DNA of 34,584 nt from Thermoplasmata archaeon (GTDB lineage Archaea; Thermoplasmatota; Thermoplasmata; Thermoplasmatales; Thermoplasmataceae), in contig JAKAWU010000009.1 of assembly GCA_021816965.1 (NCBI GenBank), forward strand, positions 1 through 34,584, in the 5' to 3' direction. This document shows positions 1 through 7,020 of this stretch, piece by piece. Both the position numbers and the translations under genes were made by a program. How positions within the stretch are numbered: the first letter of the stretch is position 1; each line of letters begins with the position of its first letter. The notes beneath the pieces are model-generated. The model worked only from the letters and a program-made list of their open reading frames with translations. It had not been told where the DNA came from and did no database searches.

Positions 1-7
1 CGAATAG

Positions 8-19
8 AAAAAATATTAA
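8..19 (+). promoter_or_regulatory. TATA box of the SRP RNA gene
   Basis: An A/T-rich TATA-like element (AAAAATATTA) is centred about 25 nt before the predicted 5' end of the SRP RNA. This is the usual archaeal spacing between TATA box and transcription start. The call rests on composition and spacing only. Confidence 0.5.
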
Positions 20-37
20 AGTGTTATTGATAAAGGT

Positions 38-344
38 CTACCGAACTTGATTGGAGGGGTAGGCGCCCTCTGTGACCCAAAGTCTATACGTGGGGATGAC
101 TTCCTGGCCAGGTAAACCTGGCCTCTGTGAAGCTTTCAATGCCCGATGAAATTTCGCACCAGTAGATCGGAGGTCATATGATCATGAATCAAAGGAATCA
201 TGGTCATATGTCTGTCTGAAAATCCGCCAGGTCCGGAAGGGAGCAACGGTAATCAGAACTTACGGTGCTTCTGGAGAGCGGGGTTGAGGGAATTGAAGGG
301 CAAACTTCACAGGACGTCAGGCCCGAACCAGGTGTGTTCGGTAT
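38..344 (+). ncRNA. ffs: Archaeal signal recognition particle 7S RNA
   Basis: This is the RNA scaffold of the signal recognition particle, which binds SRP54 and SRP19 and targets membrane and secreted proteins. The conserved helix-8 SRP54-binding motif lies at about 224-249, including CCGGAAGGGAGCAACGG. The ends pair as archaeal helix 1: TACCGAAC (39-46) is exactly complementary to GTTCGGTA (336-343). Helix 6 is visible as CATATGA..CATG pairing with CATG.TCATATG around 174-211. An Alu-domain-like GGGGTAGGCGCCC lies near 56-68. About 307 nt is the normal archaeal length. The exact ends are inferred from helix 1 and may be off by a few nucleotides. Confidence 0.93.
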
Positions 345-355
345 TGAGATTCAAC

Positions 356-1489
356 ATGTTTAAGATAATACAGGACCCAATCTGGGGCCCCATAGAGGTC
401 AAGCCTGAATTTCTCCAGATAATCGATACAAAGGAATTTCAGAGGCTTCACTGGATTGGCCAGCTTGGCCTGTGCCATATGGTTTTTCCAGGTGCCACAC
501 ATACAAGATTCCAGCATTCCCTTGGAACCATGCACATTGCTGAGAAAATGGGAGAAAAACTCAATTCAAAATACATTGGTGAATTAAAAGCCGCTGCTCT
601 TCTGCATGATATAGGGCATTTTCCATTCAGCCATTCATTCGAGAGTTTTTTCATGGAGAAATATGGGATTTCGCATGAAAGTGCTTCAATGGACATTATA
701 AGTGGCAGGGCAGGATCAGGACAGATCAAGGAGATTATGGAAAAGCACCATATAGACCCGGACACTGTCGTTTCCATACTCGCAAAATCAGGAGAGTTTC
801 CACTTGAAGAGAGAATTGTTAGCGGGCCAATAGATTCCGATGAGATAGATTATCTTGCCAGGGACAGTTATTTTACAGGTGTCAACCTGCTACCATTTGA
901 TTTCAGGAGAATTGTTTCAGTCCTGATGACAGATGGTGAAAGTATATTTATCGAACAAAAAGGTATTCCTGCAATTGAATCACTTCTGATATCCAGATTT
1001 CTCATGTACAAGTCTGTCTACTTTCACAAGACAGTGAGAATTATTCAAAAAATGGTAAGCAGGGCAGTTGATATGGAATATCCTGAGAAAAGAACTTCTT
1101 CAATGAAGGATATTCAATTTCTCGACCTTCTGGAACGTGGAAAGGGTGGAGATATTATCAGAAGTGTGGAGCGAAGAGATCTGGCAAAGCTCATAGCCCA
1201 GCATGAGATCAGCAAAGAATCTGAAGAAAAAGCATTCAGAAAAGTAATGAAGGAGAAATTTCCAGAATTTTATATTGATGTAGTTCCTCCCTTCAGTTTC
1301 AAAAACGATGACAGAGTCAAGAACAGGATAGAAGTGATGGCACATGGGAAATATCTCGACATACGAACAATTTCTCCGCTTCTTCATTCCCTTTACGGAA
1401 GCTTCAACATGAGAAAAATTTTCATCTATGGGGAATCAGGTCAAAAGAAAGAGATAGACAATTTCACTTCAAACTTTTTTTCATCCTGA
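356..1489 (+). CDS. HD-domain phosphohydrolase (SAMHD1/dGTPase-like)
   Basis: This is a 377-residue HD-superfamily metal-dependent phosphohydrolase. The metal-binding pattern is visible: His in HTRFQHSLG (about residue 54), the HD pair in ALLHDIGHFPFSH (H84, D85), and a downstream Asp in PIDSDEIDYLARD. Family members hydrolyse dNTPs or other phosphoesters; the substrate here cannot be told from sequence. The frame stays open back to 200, but that extension would translate the SRP RNA, so the ATG at 356, giving the family-like N-terminus MFKIIQDPIWG, is chosen. The start lies 12 nt beyond the SRP RNA end with no clear TATA box of its own, so it may be expressed by readthrough. Its 3' end overlaps the convergent acetyltransferase gene by 26 bp. 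Confidence 0.85.
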   Translation: MFKIIQDPIWGPIEVKPEFLQIIDTKEFQRLHWIGQLGLCHMVFPGATHTRFQHSLGTMHIAEKMGEKLNSKYIGELKAAALLHDIGHFPFSHSFESFFMEKYGISHESASMDIISGRAGSGQIKEIMEKHHIDPDTVVSILAKSGEFPLEERIVSGPIDSDEIDYLARDSYFTGVNLLPFDFRRIVSVLMTDGESIFIEQKGIPAIESLLISRFLMYKSVYFHKTVRIIQKMVSRAVDMEYPEKRTSSMKDIQFLDLLERGKGGDIIRSVERRDLAKLIAQHEISKESEEKAFRKVMKEKFPEFYIDVVPPFSFKNDDRVKNRIEVMAHGKYLDIRTISPLLHSLYGSFNMRKIFIYGESGQKKEIDNFTSNFFSS

Positions 1490-1919
1490 TTGCATTTCTG
1501 CTCCCTTCAAGTTCTCCTTCATAAAAGTTCGGAAGTACTTTTACGAAAATATACCCTGCCTTTTCATACATTGCAATGGCGCCCCTGTTATGTTCTCTCA
1601 CCTCAAGAACCGCTTCTGTAAATCCTCTCTCCTTCATTTTCTGTTCAATGGATGAGAGAAGCCTTATTCCGATACCTTTCCCGCGAAATCCGGGATCAAC
1701 ACATATGCTCTCAATATCCGCCTTCCTATTAGGCATACCAATCGCAATTGAATATCCTGCAGGTTTACCATCATATTCTGCTATAACGGACATTCCTTCA
1801 CTTTCCATAATTGCAGTCAGAAGCATCTCAACATCATAAGCGTCATGAAGGAATGCCCTGTCTTCCAACAACTTTACTATTTTAATATCTTTTTCAGTTG
1901 CATCTCTTATATTCAGCAT
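1464..1919 (-). CDS. rimI: GNAT N-acetyltransferase, RimI/Ard1-type
   Basis: This is a 151-residue GNAT-fold acetyltransferase, probably an N-alpha-acetyltransferase of ribosomal or other proteins using acetyl-CoA. The acetyl-CoA pyrophosphate-binding loop is visible as GFRGKGIGIRLL (about residues 78-89). The C-terminal pattern, with EVREHNRGAIAMYEKAGY followed by LPNFYEGE, is typical of archaeal RimI/Ard1 proteins (N..A...Y.K.GF and N-Y/F-Y). It is read divergently from the rib cluster across a 61-bp gap that holds a 14-bp palindrome, and it converges on the HD gene with a 26-bp overlap. The family is clear; the exact protein targets are inferred. Confidence 0.85.
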   Translation of the reverse strand: MLNIRDATEKDIKIVKLLEDRAFLHDAYDVEMLLTAIMESEGMSVIAEYDGKPAGYSIAIGMPNRKADIESICVDPGFRGKGIGIRLLSSIEQKMKERGFTEAVLEVREHNRGAIAMYEKAGYIFVKVLPNFYEGELEGSRNAIRMKKSLK

Positions 1920-1935
1920 AATAACAACTCATAAA

Positions 1936-1949
1936 TTGGTAATTACCAA
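1936..1949. promoter_or_regulatory. Perfect 14-bp palindrome, candidate rib operator
   Basis: TTGGTAATTACCAA is a perfect inverted repeat in the 61-bp divergent spacer between rimI and ribB. It abuts the 5' side of the ribB TATA-like element at 1949-1959, where archaeal TFB would bind. That position suits a transcription factor controlling one or both genes. Riboflavin genes in many archaea are controlled by RbkR, so this protein is a candidate, but I cannot match the motif to a known RbkR consensus from memory. Confidence 0.5.
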
Positions 1950-1959
1950 AAATATTTAT
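1949..1959 (+). promoter_or_regulatory. TATA box of the rib cluster
   Basis: AAAATATTTAT is centred about 27 nt upstream of the ribB ATG at 1981. This predicts a leaderless or nearly leaderless transcript. The A/T-rich element could also serve rimI in the other direction. Confidence 0.5.
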
Positions 1960-1980
1960 CCACTCATGAAATAACTCTTC

Positions 1981-2697
1981 ATGATGAAAGAGTACGGATT
2001 GCAGGAATCAGTGAAATATGAGCTTGAATCAGGTAAACCGGTGCTGATATTCGACCATGAGAAGAGGGAAGGCGAAACAGACATGGTCTTCGCTTCACAA
2101 TTCGTAGACTTCAATGCCATAAAAATGCTGAGAAAGGAATCTGGAGGGCTTATTTGTACCACCATAAAGGAATCTCAAGCTAATATTTTAAGCATGCCAT
2201 TCCTGGAGGAGTTGTATTCAAGATTTCTTCCATATGGAAAAAAGGCAATATATTCAGGAGATATGAAATACGATTCACATTCTTCATTCACATTCACTAT
2301 CAATTCAAGATCAACTTTTACAGGAATAAGTGACATTGACAGGGCAACAACGATCCATGAATTTGTTCAGTTTATTGAAAATTTGAATAAATATGGAAAC
2401 CCGGTGGAATCATTCTATGAGAAATTCAGGATTCCAGGACATGTAAGTGTGCTTATTGCTAGGGAAGGGTATTTTGATAAAAGGAGAGGTCACACGGAAC
2501 TTGCAACATATATTGTTGAATCTGCAGGATTATTTCCATCCGCTACCATAGCAGAGATGCTTGGAGATGATGGAAAATCAATGTCAAGAAATGACGCTGA
2601 AAAATATGCTGAAAACCATGACTTAATATTTATAGAGGGGAAAGAAATTATCCGCCAGTGGGCAAATGAAAAAGGTAATGGCAACGGGGGTTTTTGA
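1981..2697 (+). CDS. ribB: 3,4-dihydroxy-2-butanone 4-phosphate synthase
   Basis: This enzyme converts ribulose 5-phosphate to 3,4-dihydroxy-2-butanone 4-phosphate plus formate, supplying the four-carbon unit of riboflavin. The acidic active-site loop DHEKREGETDMVF lies near residues 24-36 and matches the family D-x-E-x-R-E-x-E-x-D pattern. The C-terminal R..GHTE.A..IVE.AGL.P segment (about 164-185) is also conserved. At 238 residues it is the usual length for a stand-alone archaeal enzyme without a GTP cyclohydrolase II domain. It is the first gene of a ribB-ribL-ribC-ribH run and overlaps ribL by 32 bp. The TATA spacing supports the ATG at 1981, although a second ATG follows directly at 1984. 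Confidence 0.93.
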   Translation: MMKEYGLQESVKYELESGKPVLIFDHEKREGETDMVFASQFVDFNAIKMLRKESGGLICTTIKESQANILSMPFLEELYSRFLPYGKKAIYSGDMKYDSHSSFTFTINSRSTFTGISDIDRATTIHEFVQFIENLNKYGNPVESFYEKFRIPGHVSVLIAREGYFDKRRGHTELATYIVESAGLFPSATIAEMLGDDGKSMSRNDAEKYAENHDLIFIEGKEIIRQWANEKGNGNGGF

Positions 2698-3097
2698 TAT
2701 CATACATCTTGGGCATATCCACTATCTTGAAGAATCAAAAAAGCAGGGCGACAGGCTCATTGTCGTCATAGCATCTGATGAGAACGCAAGAAAAAATGGA
2801 AAGGCACTTTTATTCTCTCAGGAAACAAGAAGAAGAGTTGTGGAAGCCCTTAAGCCAGTTGATGAGGCAATTATTGGTGGAACTGGAAACATCTTTGATA
2901 CAATATCAAGCGTCCGGCCCGACGTAATAACTCTTGGTTTCGATCAGAAGTTCGATCCTGATGTGATCATAGAGGAATCAAGGAAGAGGGGCGTAAATAC
3001 AGAAGTATACAGATGCTCTCTATTTGAGCTGGAAACAGAGGAACCCCTTGGCACAAGAAAAATAAGGAAAAAGATACTGGAAATAGATGGAAAATGA
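2666..3097 (+). CDS. ribL: FAD synthetase, archaeal RibL type
   Basis: This 143-residue cytidylyltransferase-like nucleotidyltransferase should adenylate FMN to FAD. The HxGH nucleotide-binding motif is in TGVFDIIHLGHIHYLEE near the N-terminus, and the second signature appears as LGTRKIRKKI at the C-terminus. Its length matches archaeal RibL rather than the larger bacterial RibF, and there is no kinase domain. The start at 2666 lies inside ribB (32-bp overlap); an internal ATG at 2678 would also keep the whole fold. The stop overlaps the ribC ATG by 4 bp, implying translational coupling. Position within a riboflavin cluster supports RibL over glycerol-3-phosphate cytidylyltransferase. Confidence 0.9.
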   Translation: MKKVMATGVFDIIHLGHIHYLEESKKQGDRLIVVIASDENARKNGKALLFSQETRRRVVEALKPVDEAIIGGTGNIFDTISSVRPDVITLGFDQKFDPDVIIEESRKRGVNTEVYRCSLFELETEEPLGTRKIRKKILEIDGK

Positions 3098-3585
3098 AGA
3101 TCATTGGCATTGCAGACACTACTTTCGCTCGATATGATATGGGCAGATCTGCTGAAGATGAACTGGGAAGGACTGGAACAGGATTCAGGATAATAAAATA
3201 TACTGTTCCTGGAATAAAGGACCTCCCTGTTGCCTCCCTGATCCTGTTCAAAAGGAATGCGGATGTGGTGATCGCCTGCGGTATGCCAGGCAAAAAGCCT
3301 GTGGATAAGATATCGGCCCAGATAGCATCCACGGGACTTATGGAGGTTCAGCTCAAGGTGGAAAAACACATCATTGAGGTGTTCGTCCATGAGGATGAAG
3401 CAGAAAATGACACAGAACTTTCATGGCTGTGCGACATGAGGGCGAGGGAACATGCAGTAAATGCATACAATATCCTCTTTTTCCCGGAAAAACTGGCACA
3501 GAACAAAGGGAAAGGATTGAGGCAGGGATTTGAGGATGTTGGAAGCACAATGGGAGACGGAAAGGGAAGCACCATAAGACACTAA
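3094..3585 (+). CDS. ribC: Riboflavin synthase, archaeal RibC type
   Basis: This enzyme catalyses the dismutation of two 6,7-dimethyl-8-ribityllumazine molecules into riboflavin. Archaeal riboflavin synthases are related to lumazine synthase, not to the bacterial trimeric enzyme. The protein is 163 residues and starts MKIIGIADTTFARYDMG. Other recognisable family segments are IIKYTVPGIKDLP, VVIACGMPG and the C-terminal NKGKGLRQGFEDVG. It starts within the last codons of ribL and is followed after 12 nt by ribH, so the last two steps of the pathway are adjacent. No lesions are visible. Confidence 0.92.
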   Translation: MKIIGIADTTFARYDMGRSAEDELGRTGTGFRIIKYTVPGIKDLPVASLILFKRNADVVIACGMPGKKPVDKISAQIASTGLMEVQLKVEKHIIEVFVHEDEAENDTELSWLCDMRAREHAVNAYNILFFPEKLAQNKGKGLRQGFEDVGSTMGDGKGSTIRH

Positions 3586-3587
3586 AA

Positions 3588-3593
3588 GGTGAG
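3588..3593 (+). promoter_or_regulatory. Shine-Dalgarno site of ribH
   Basis: GGTGAG lies 4 nt upstream of the ribH ATG, within the 12-nt gap after ribC. A Shine-Dalgarno site here fits an internal operon gene, in contrast to the leaderless first genes of this genome. Confidence 0.6.
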
Positions 3594-3597
3594 ATAA

Positions 3598-4011
3598 ATG
3601 AAAATTGGAATAGTTGTTTCAGAATATAACTACGATATAACAATGATGATGTTGCAGAGGGCCACAGAACATGCAGAATTTCTCGGCGCAAAGGTTGAGA
3701 AAGTTCTCAAGGTACCGGGTACCTTTGAGATACCACTTGGAGTATTGAAACTGCTGAAGACAGGGAAGATTGATGGTGTTGTTACCCTTGGTGCAGTAAT
3801 GCAGGGTGAAACAGATCATGACGACATAATAATGCAGAACACCGCGAGAAAGATCATGGACATATCTATTTCTGAAGGTAAGCCTGTGTCTCTTGGCATT
3901 TCTGGCCCCGGTGAAACAAGGCTCCAGGCTGAGGCAAGGATTGAAATGGCAAAGGATGCAGTTGAGTCAGTTGTGAAAATGCTTAAAAGAATTGATTCTC
4001 TGAATCAATAA
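3598..4011 (+). CDS. ribH: 6,7-dimethyl-8-ribityllumazine synthase
   Basis: This enzyme condenses 3,4-dihydroxy-2-butanone 4-phosphate (from RibB) with 5-amino-6-ribitylaminouracil. Family motifs are visible: VSEYN near residue 7 (substrate site), PGTFEIPLG (about 40-48) and GAVMQGETDHDDII (about 66-78) with the catalytic His at about 74. At 137 residues it is the normal archaeal length. It is the last gene of the rib run and is preceded by a good Shine-Dalgarno site. No riboflavin kinase or early pyrimidine-branch genes are nearby, so the cluster covers only part of the pathway. Confidence 0.94.
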   Translation: MKIGIVVSEYNYDITMMMLQRATEHAEFLGAKVEKVLKVPGTFEIPLGVLKLLKTGKIDGVVTLGAVMQGETDHDDIIMQNTARKIMDISISEGKPVSLGISGPGETRLQAEARIEMAKDAVESVVKMLKRIDSLNQ

Positions 4012-4146
4012 GCATTATTTCACAAAATAATCTGTTCAAAGGGTGCAGATTGTTGCTTATCTCTATATTTTCTTCATATAATTCTGCCCTGCCTAAAATC
4101 ATACTGTTCAATATGGATTATAACTCTGAAAATTTTTCCGGAATCC

Positions 4147-4158
4147 AAAAATTATTAA
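4147..4158 (+). promoter_or_regulatory. TATA box of the interrupted membrane protein gene
   Basis: AAAAATTATTAA lies about 29 nt before the ATG at 4183, the spacing expected for a leaderless archaeal transcript. The 171 bp between ribH and this gene hold nothing else that I recognise. Confidence 0.4.
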
Positions 4159-4182
4159 GTGAATTGAACTTTTCACCTGAAA

Positions 4183-5274
4183 ATGAGATTCGAATTCAGG
4201 CGTGAGATTGCTTTAAGAATCAGGAATATCTCCTATCCTGAACTGGCAGTCATTATTGGGGTAATTCTGAACTCTTTGATGTGGAGCGTTATTTCCCTGC
4301 TGAGATATTATTCAATGATGGACAGTGTTTTTGATTCAGGAATAATTTCCCTCACACTGGGATACATTCTTCATTACACAAATATCCCGTACTTAATGTA
4401 TATGTCAGGCTTTTCACTTGACAGGATCTTATTTTCTCCGCTGATACTGATTGATGGGATACCTGCAATGCTTGTCATTCAGGAAATAACTCTAAGCATT
4501 CCTGCCTATATTATATTCAAATTAGCACAAATGAAAATAAAAGATAATATTTCCTCAATGCTGATCTCTTTATCATACCTGATCTATTTTCCACTAGCAG
4601 GAGCATTCTATTTTGATTATCATTTTCAATCGTTCTTCATCATGTTTTTTCTGCTTGGAATATACCTGTTTGAAACACGACATTATAAACTATCCACTCT
4701 TTCACTTTTTCTTGCAGGCTCGGTCAGGTTCCCTTTCATGGTCTTCCCTTTCCTGTTTGTATTTTTAATTTTTTCAAAGGTCATTCTCAATAAAGGTGAA
4801 ATTGAAGATAGAGTTAAAAAATTTGCAATCCTGAATACCCTGTTAATGGGTGGAATTTTAATAATTTCTTATTTCCTCGTTTCTGATTCATATTTTTTAA
4901 ATGTACAAAAAGTACATTCTTCCAGTTCCCTCACAGGATATTTTCATATTCTTGGATATTCCTTCCTTGACTATTTAACACAGAATATTGAAAATAAAAT
5001 ATTAACCATCGTCCTTATTTTTTCGCCATTTCTCTATATTCCAATCAGGAAGTTTAAATGGCTTATATTCACATTTCCATATCTTGCTTTACTGTTTCTC
5101 AATAATTATGGCCCTTACATTTACCCGTATTTTAACCATTATATTTATTCAACCCTTTATATCCCATTCCTTTTCCTTCTAATTCTGGATAATATCAAAT
5201 TGCCTGAACAGAATAATGAAATTTTTGAACAGAAAAAGAGTTCAATAAAAAAAATATTTTATATTTTAACATAA
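4183..5274 (+). pseudogene. DUF2079-like membrane protein, 5' part, split by IS element
   Basis: This fragment codes 363 residues with about eight to ten hydrophobic segments. The pattern (MDSVFDSGIIS after the first membrane segment, then RFPFMVFPFLF) resembles DUF2079 membrane proteins, whose role is unknown and which resemble GT-C-type glycosyltransferases. The reading frame ends at a TAA (5272-5274) located at the left edge of the IS200/IS605-type element. Joining 5271 to 7022 carries the frame on into a 275-residue extracellular-looking C-terminal part, giving about 638 residues in total. The original protein was therefore intact before insertion. The truncated product may still be made but lacks the C-terminal domain. 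Confidence 0.75.
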
Positions 5275-5287
5275 GCGAGTGGGAATT

Positions 5288-5307
5288 CCCCTTTCGCAAG
5301 AGAGGGG
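5288..5307 (+). repeat. Left-end subterminal hairpin of the IS element
   Basis: CCCCT (5288-5292) pairs with AGGGG (5303-5307) across a 10-nt loop, about 17 nt inside the left boundary. Y1 transposases of this family recognise such imperfect hairpins in single-stranded DNA. Confidence 0.6.
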
Positions 5308-5354
5308 GTGAAAGCGAGCGAAATGTTTATGCTATATGGATTATTACCATAACT

Positions 5355-5777
5355 ATGCCCTACGAACTGGATAAAGGTGCGCATTCAGTACATTCATTAT
5401 CCTACCACTTCATCCAGGTCGTGAAATACAGGAAGAAAGTATTCATCAATGATGCCATTGTGGATCTTCTTAAGACAAAGACAAGGGAAATTGCTGAAAC
5501 GTTCAATGTTGATGTACTTGAGATAGAATGCGATAAAGATCACTTCCACATGCTTTTCAAAGCTTCACCGTTACTCAACATACCGCAGTTCATCAATGCT
5601 GTAAAGACAATAACATCAAGGGAAATACAGCGAAGATTTCCCGATGTTAAGAGAGAACTGTGGAAAGGGAAATTCTGGGCACCCTCATACTTTCTTGCAA
5701 CATCAGGGCAGGTTACGCTTGATGTCATGAAAAGATATGTGGATTCTCAGGAGGTAAAACGCAATGAGAACCTTTAG
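5355..5777 (+). CDS. tnpA: IS200/IS605 family Y1 transposase TnpA
   Basis: This 140-residue HUH-type tyrosine transposase acts on single-stranded DNA, excising and joining the element as a circle. The HUH motif is HFH (H63, H65) in ECDKDHFHMLFKASP, and the nucleophile is probably Y128 in MKRYVDSQ, with Q132 completing the metal site. The length is normal for the family and no lesions are seen. A TATA-like GCTATATGG lies just upstream inside the element. The gene overlaps tnpB by 14 bp (5764-5777), so the two are probably translated from one transcript. Confidence 0.95.
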   Translation: MPYELDKGAHSVHSLSYHFIQVVKYRKKVFINDAIVDLLKTKTREIAETFNVDVLEIECDKDHFHMLFKASPLLNIPQFINAVKTITSREIQRRFPDVKRELWKGKFWAPSYFLATSGQVTLDVMKRYVDSQEVKRNENL

Positions 5778-7005
5778 GTTCAGGATATATCCGTCGGATG
5801 CGCAGATCGGCATCCTGAACTCCACCCTCGATCTCTGCCGTGAATTCTACAACGCAATGCTTCAGCAGCGGATATACGCTTACAGATCCGGAAAAAAGGT
5901 AAACTACTTTTCACAGCAGGACGAAATACCTGAGATAAAGAATGCATTTCCGGAATACCGAAGCATCCACTCGCTTGTCGTACAGGACGTTGCAAGGAGA
6001 CTGGATAAGGCATACGACAACTTCTTCAGAAGGATAAAAGAGAAAAAGAACGGGAAAAGCACAAAGGTGGGATTTCCAAGATTCAAATCCGGGGACAGGT
6101 ATAATTCCATCACATACACGCAGTCTGGATTCAGGATACTGGACAACGGTCATGTGTGGTTATCAAAGATCGGTAAAGTGAGGATGTTCATGCACCGATC
6201 CGTCACGGGAGAGATCAGGACGCTTTCAATAAAGCGTGATTCCGTGGGGGACTGGTTCATATCCATCACTACGGATCAATACATGGGTGGTGGAACCGAA
6301 GCATGGGGAGAGAGGAACGAGGAAGAGCCCTATGTCAATTCCCCTGAGTTCACAAATCCTGCAGGTATAGATCTCGGTCTCAAGGCACTGATCACAACAA
6401 GCGGCGGAGAGCAGATCGAGCCCCCCCGTTTCCTGAGAAAATCGGAGAGGATACTCAAGAAAGCGCAGAGGAATCTGTCCAGAAAAAAGAAAGGATCTGG
6501 AAAGCGGAAGAAGGCAGAGAAAAGGGTCGCCATAATCGACCGGAAGATTGCGAGGCAGAGGGATGATTTCACACATAAGCTCTCCAATAAGCTTGTCAAT
6601 GAACATGATCTGATTGCGCTTGAGGATCTGAACATTGCAGGAATGGTGAAGAATCACCACCTGTCAAAGAGTATAGAGGATGCATCATGGAACAGGATCA
6701 TCCAGTATACAACGTACAAGGCTGAAAGTGCTGGTGCTGTTGTTGTACTGGTAGATCCCATGCATACGTCACAGAAATGCTCAAGGTGCAGCAACATAAA
6801 GCATGATCTGAAACTATCGGATCGCATATATCATTGCGATATCTGTAAGCATACAATGGATAGGGACCTGAACGCCGCAATAAATATCCGGAGTGCCGGA
6901 TTGATCGCTGTAGGGAGGGGCACTCCCGAATTCACGCCCGTGGAGATCAGATCAATACCCGCGAGGGCAAATCAGGTCGTTGAAACGGGAAGCTCCCTGC
7001 GTTAG
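5764..7005 (+). CDS. tnpB: TnpB RNA-guided nuclease (OrfB, IS605 family)
   Basis: This 413-residue TnpB is a relative of Cas12. Proteins of this family use an omega-RNA made from the right end of the element to cut DNA next to a target-adjacent motif, favouring retention of the element. An N-terminal helix-turn-helix-like OrfB region spans about residues 1-60. The RuvC residues are present: D203 in PAGIDLGLKALIT, E287 in IALEDLNI, and D366/D368 in MDRDLNAAINI. A four-cysteine zinc finger is formed by C339, C342, C358 and C361. Length and motifs indicate an intact, probably active protein. Its stop lies 15 bp before the predicted element end. Confidence 0.95.
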   Translation: MRTFRFRIYPSDAQIGILNSTLDLCREFYNAMLQQRIYAYRSGKKVNYFSQQDEIPEIKNAFPEYRSIHSLVVQDVARRLDKAYDNFFRRIKEKKNGKSTKVGFPRFKSGDRYNSITYTQSGFRILDNGHVWLSKIGKVRMFMHRSVTGEIRTLSIKRDSVGDWFISITTDQYMGGGTEAWGERNEEEPYVNSPEFTNPAGIDLGLKALITTSGGEQIEPPRFLRKSERILKKAQRNLSRKKKGSGKRKKAEKRVAIIDRKIARQRDDFTHKLSNKLVNEHDLIALEDLNIAGMVKNHHLSKSIEDASWNRIIQYTTYKAESAGAVVVLVDPMHTSQKCSRCSNIKHDLKLSDRIYHCDICKHTMDRDLNAAINIRSAGLIAVGRGTPEFTPVEIRSIPARANQVVETGSSLR

Positions 7006-7020
7006 CTGGGGGAGGATGTC
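6900..7020 (+). ncRNA. Predicted omega-RNA scaffold at the IS right end
   Basis: In related elements the TnpB guide RNA covers the 3' end of tnpB plus the right end, and its guide is the DNA just outside the element. Here that would place the scaffold roughly at 6900-7020, ending in the hairpin at 6993-7014, with a guide starting ACAGTCGCAGTTTAGA at 7021. The location rests on family knowledge and the mapped right end. The 5' end is a guess. Confidence 0.4.
6993..7014 (+). repeat. Right-end subterminal hairpin of the IS element
   Basis: CTCCC (6993-6997) pairs with GGGAG (7010-7014) across a 12-nt loop that contains the tnpB stop codon. The hairpin ends 6 nt before the inferred right boundary, the usual geometry for this family. 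Confidence 0.6.

Larger units (their letters stand above)
5271..7020 (+). mobile_element. IS200/IS605-type insertion sequence (tnpA + tnpB)
   Basis: This element of about 1750 bp carries a Y1 transposase gene and a tnpB gene in the same orientation. It has subterminal hairpins instead of terminal inverted repeats, no target duplication, and sits in the middle of a membrane protein gene. The boundaries were set by the frame: joining the left flank ending TTTTAAC(A) to the right flank beginning (A)CAGTCGCAG restores a continuous frame. Because the dinucleotide CA occurs at both junctions (5270-5271 and 7020-7021), the ends are uncertain by one base either way. Both proteins look intact, so the element may be active. 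Confidence 0.85.

Noticed and set aside
200-355. In-frame upstream extension of the HD phosphohydrolase
   Set aside because: It would translate the SRP RNA gene, including the conserved helix-8 motif; the family N-terminus starts at the ATG at 356.
1920-1980. FMN riboswitch before ribB
   Set aside because: The spacer is only 61 bp, lacks the conserved RFN element, and the transcript appears leaderless; a protein operator is more likely.
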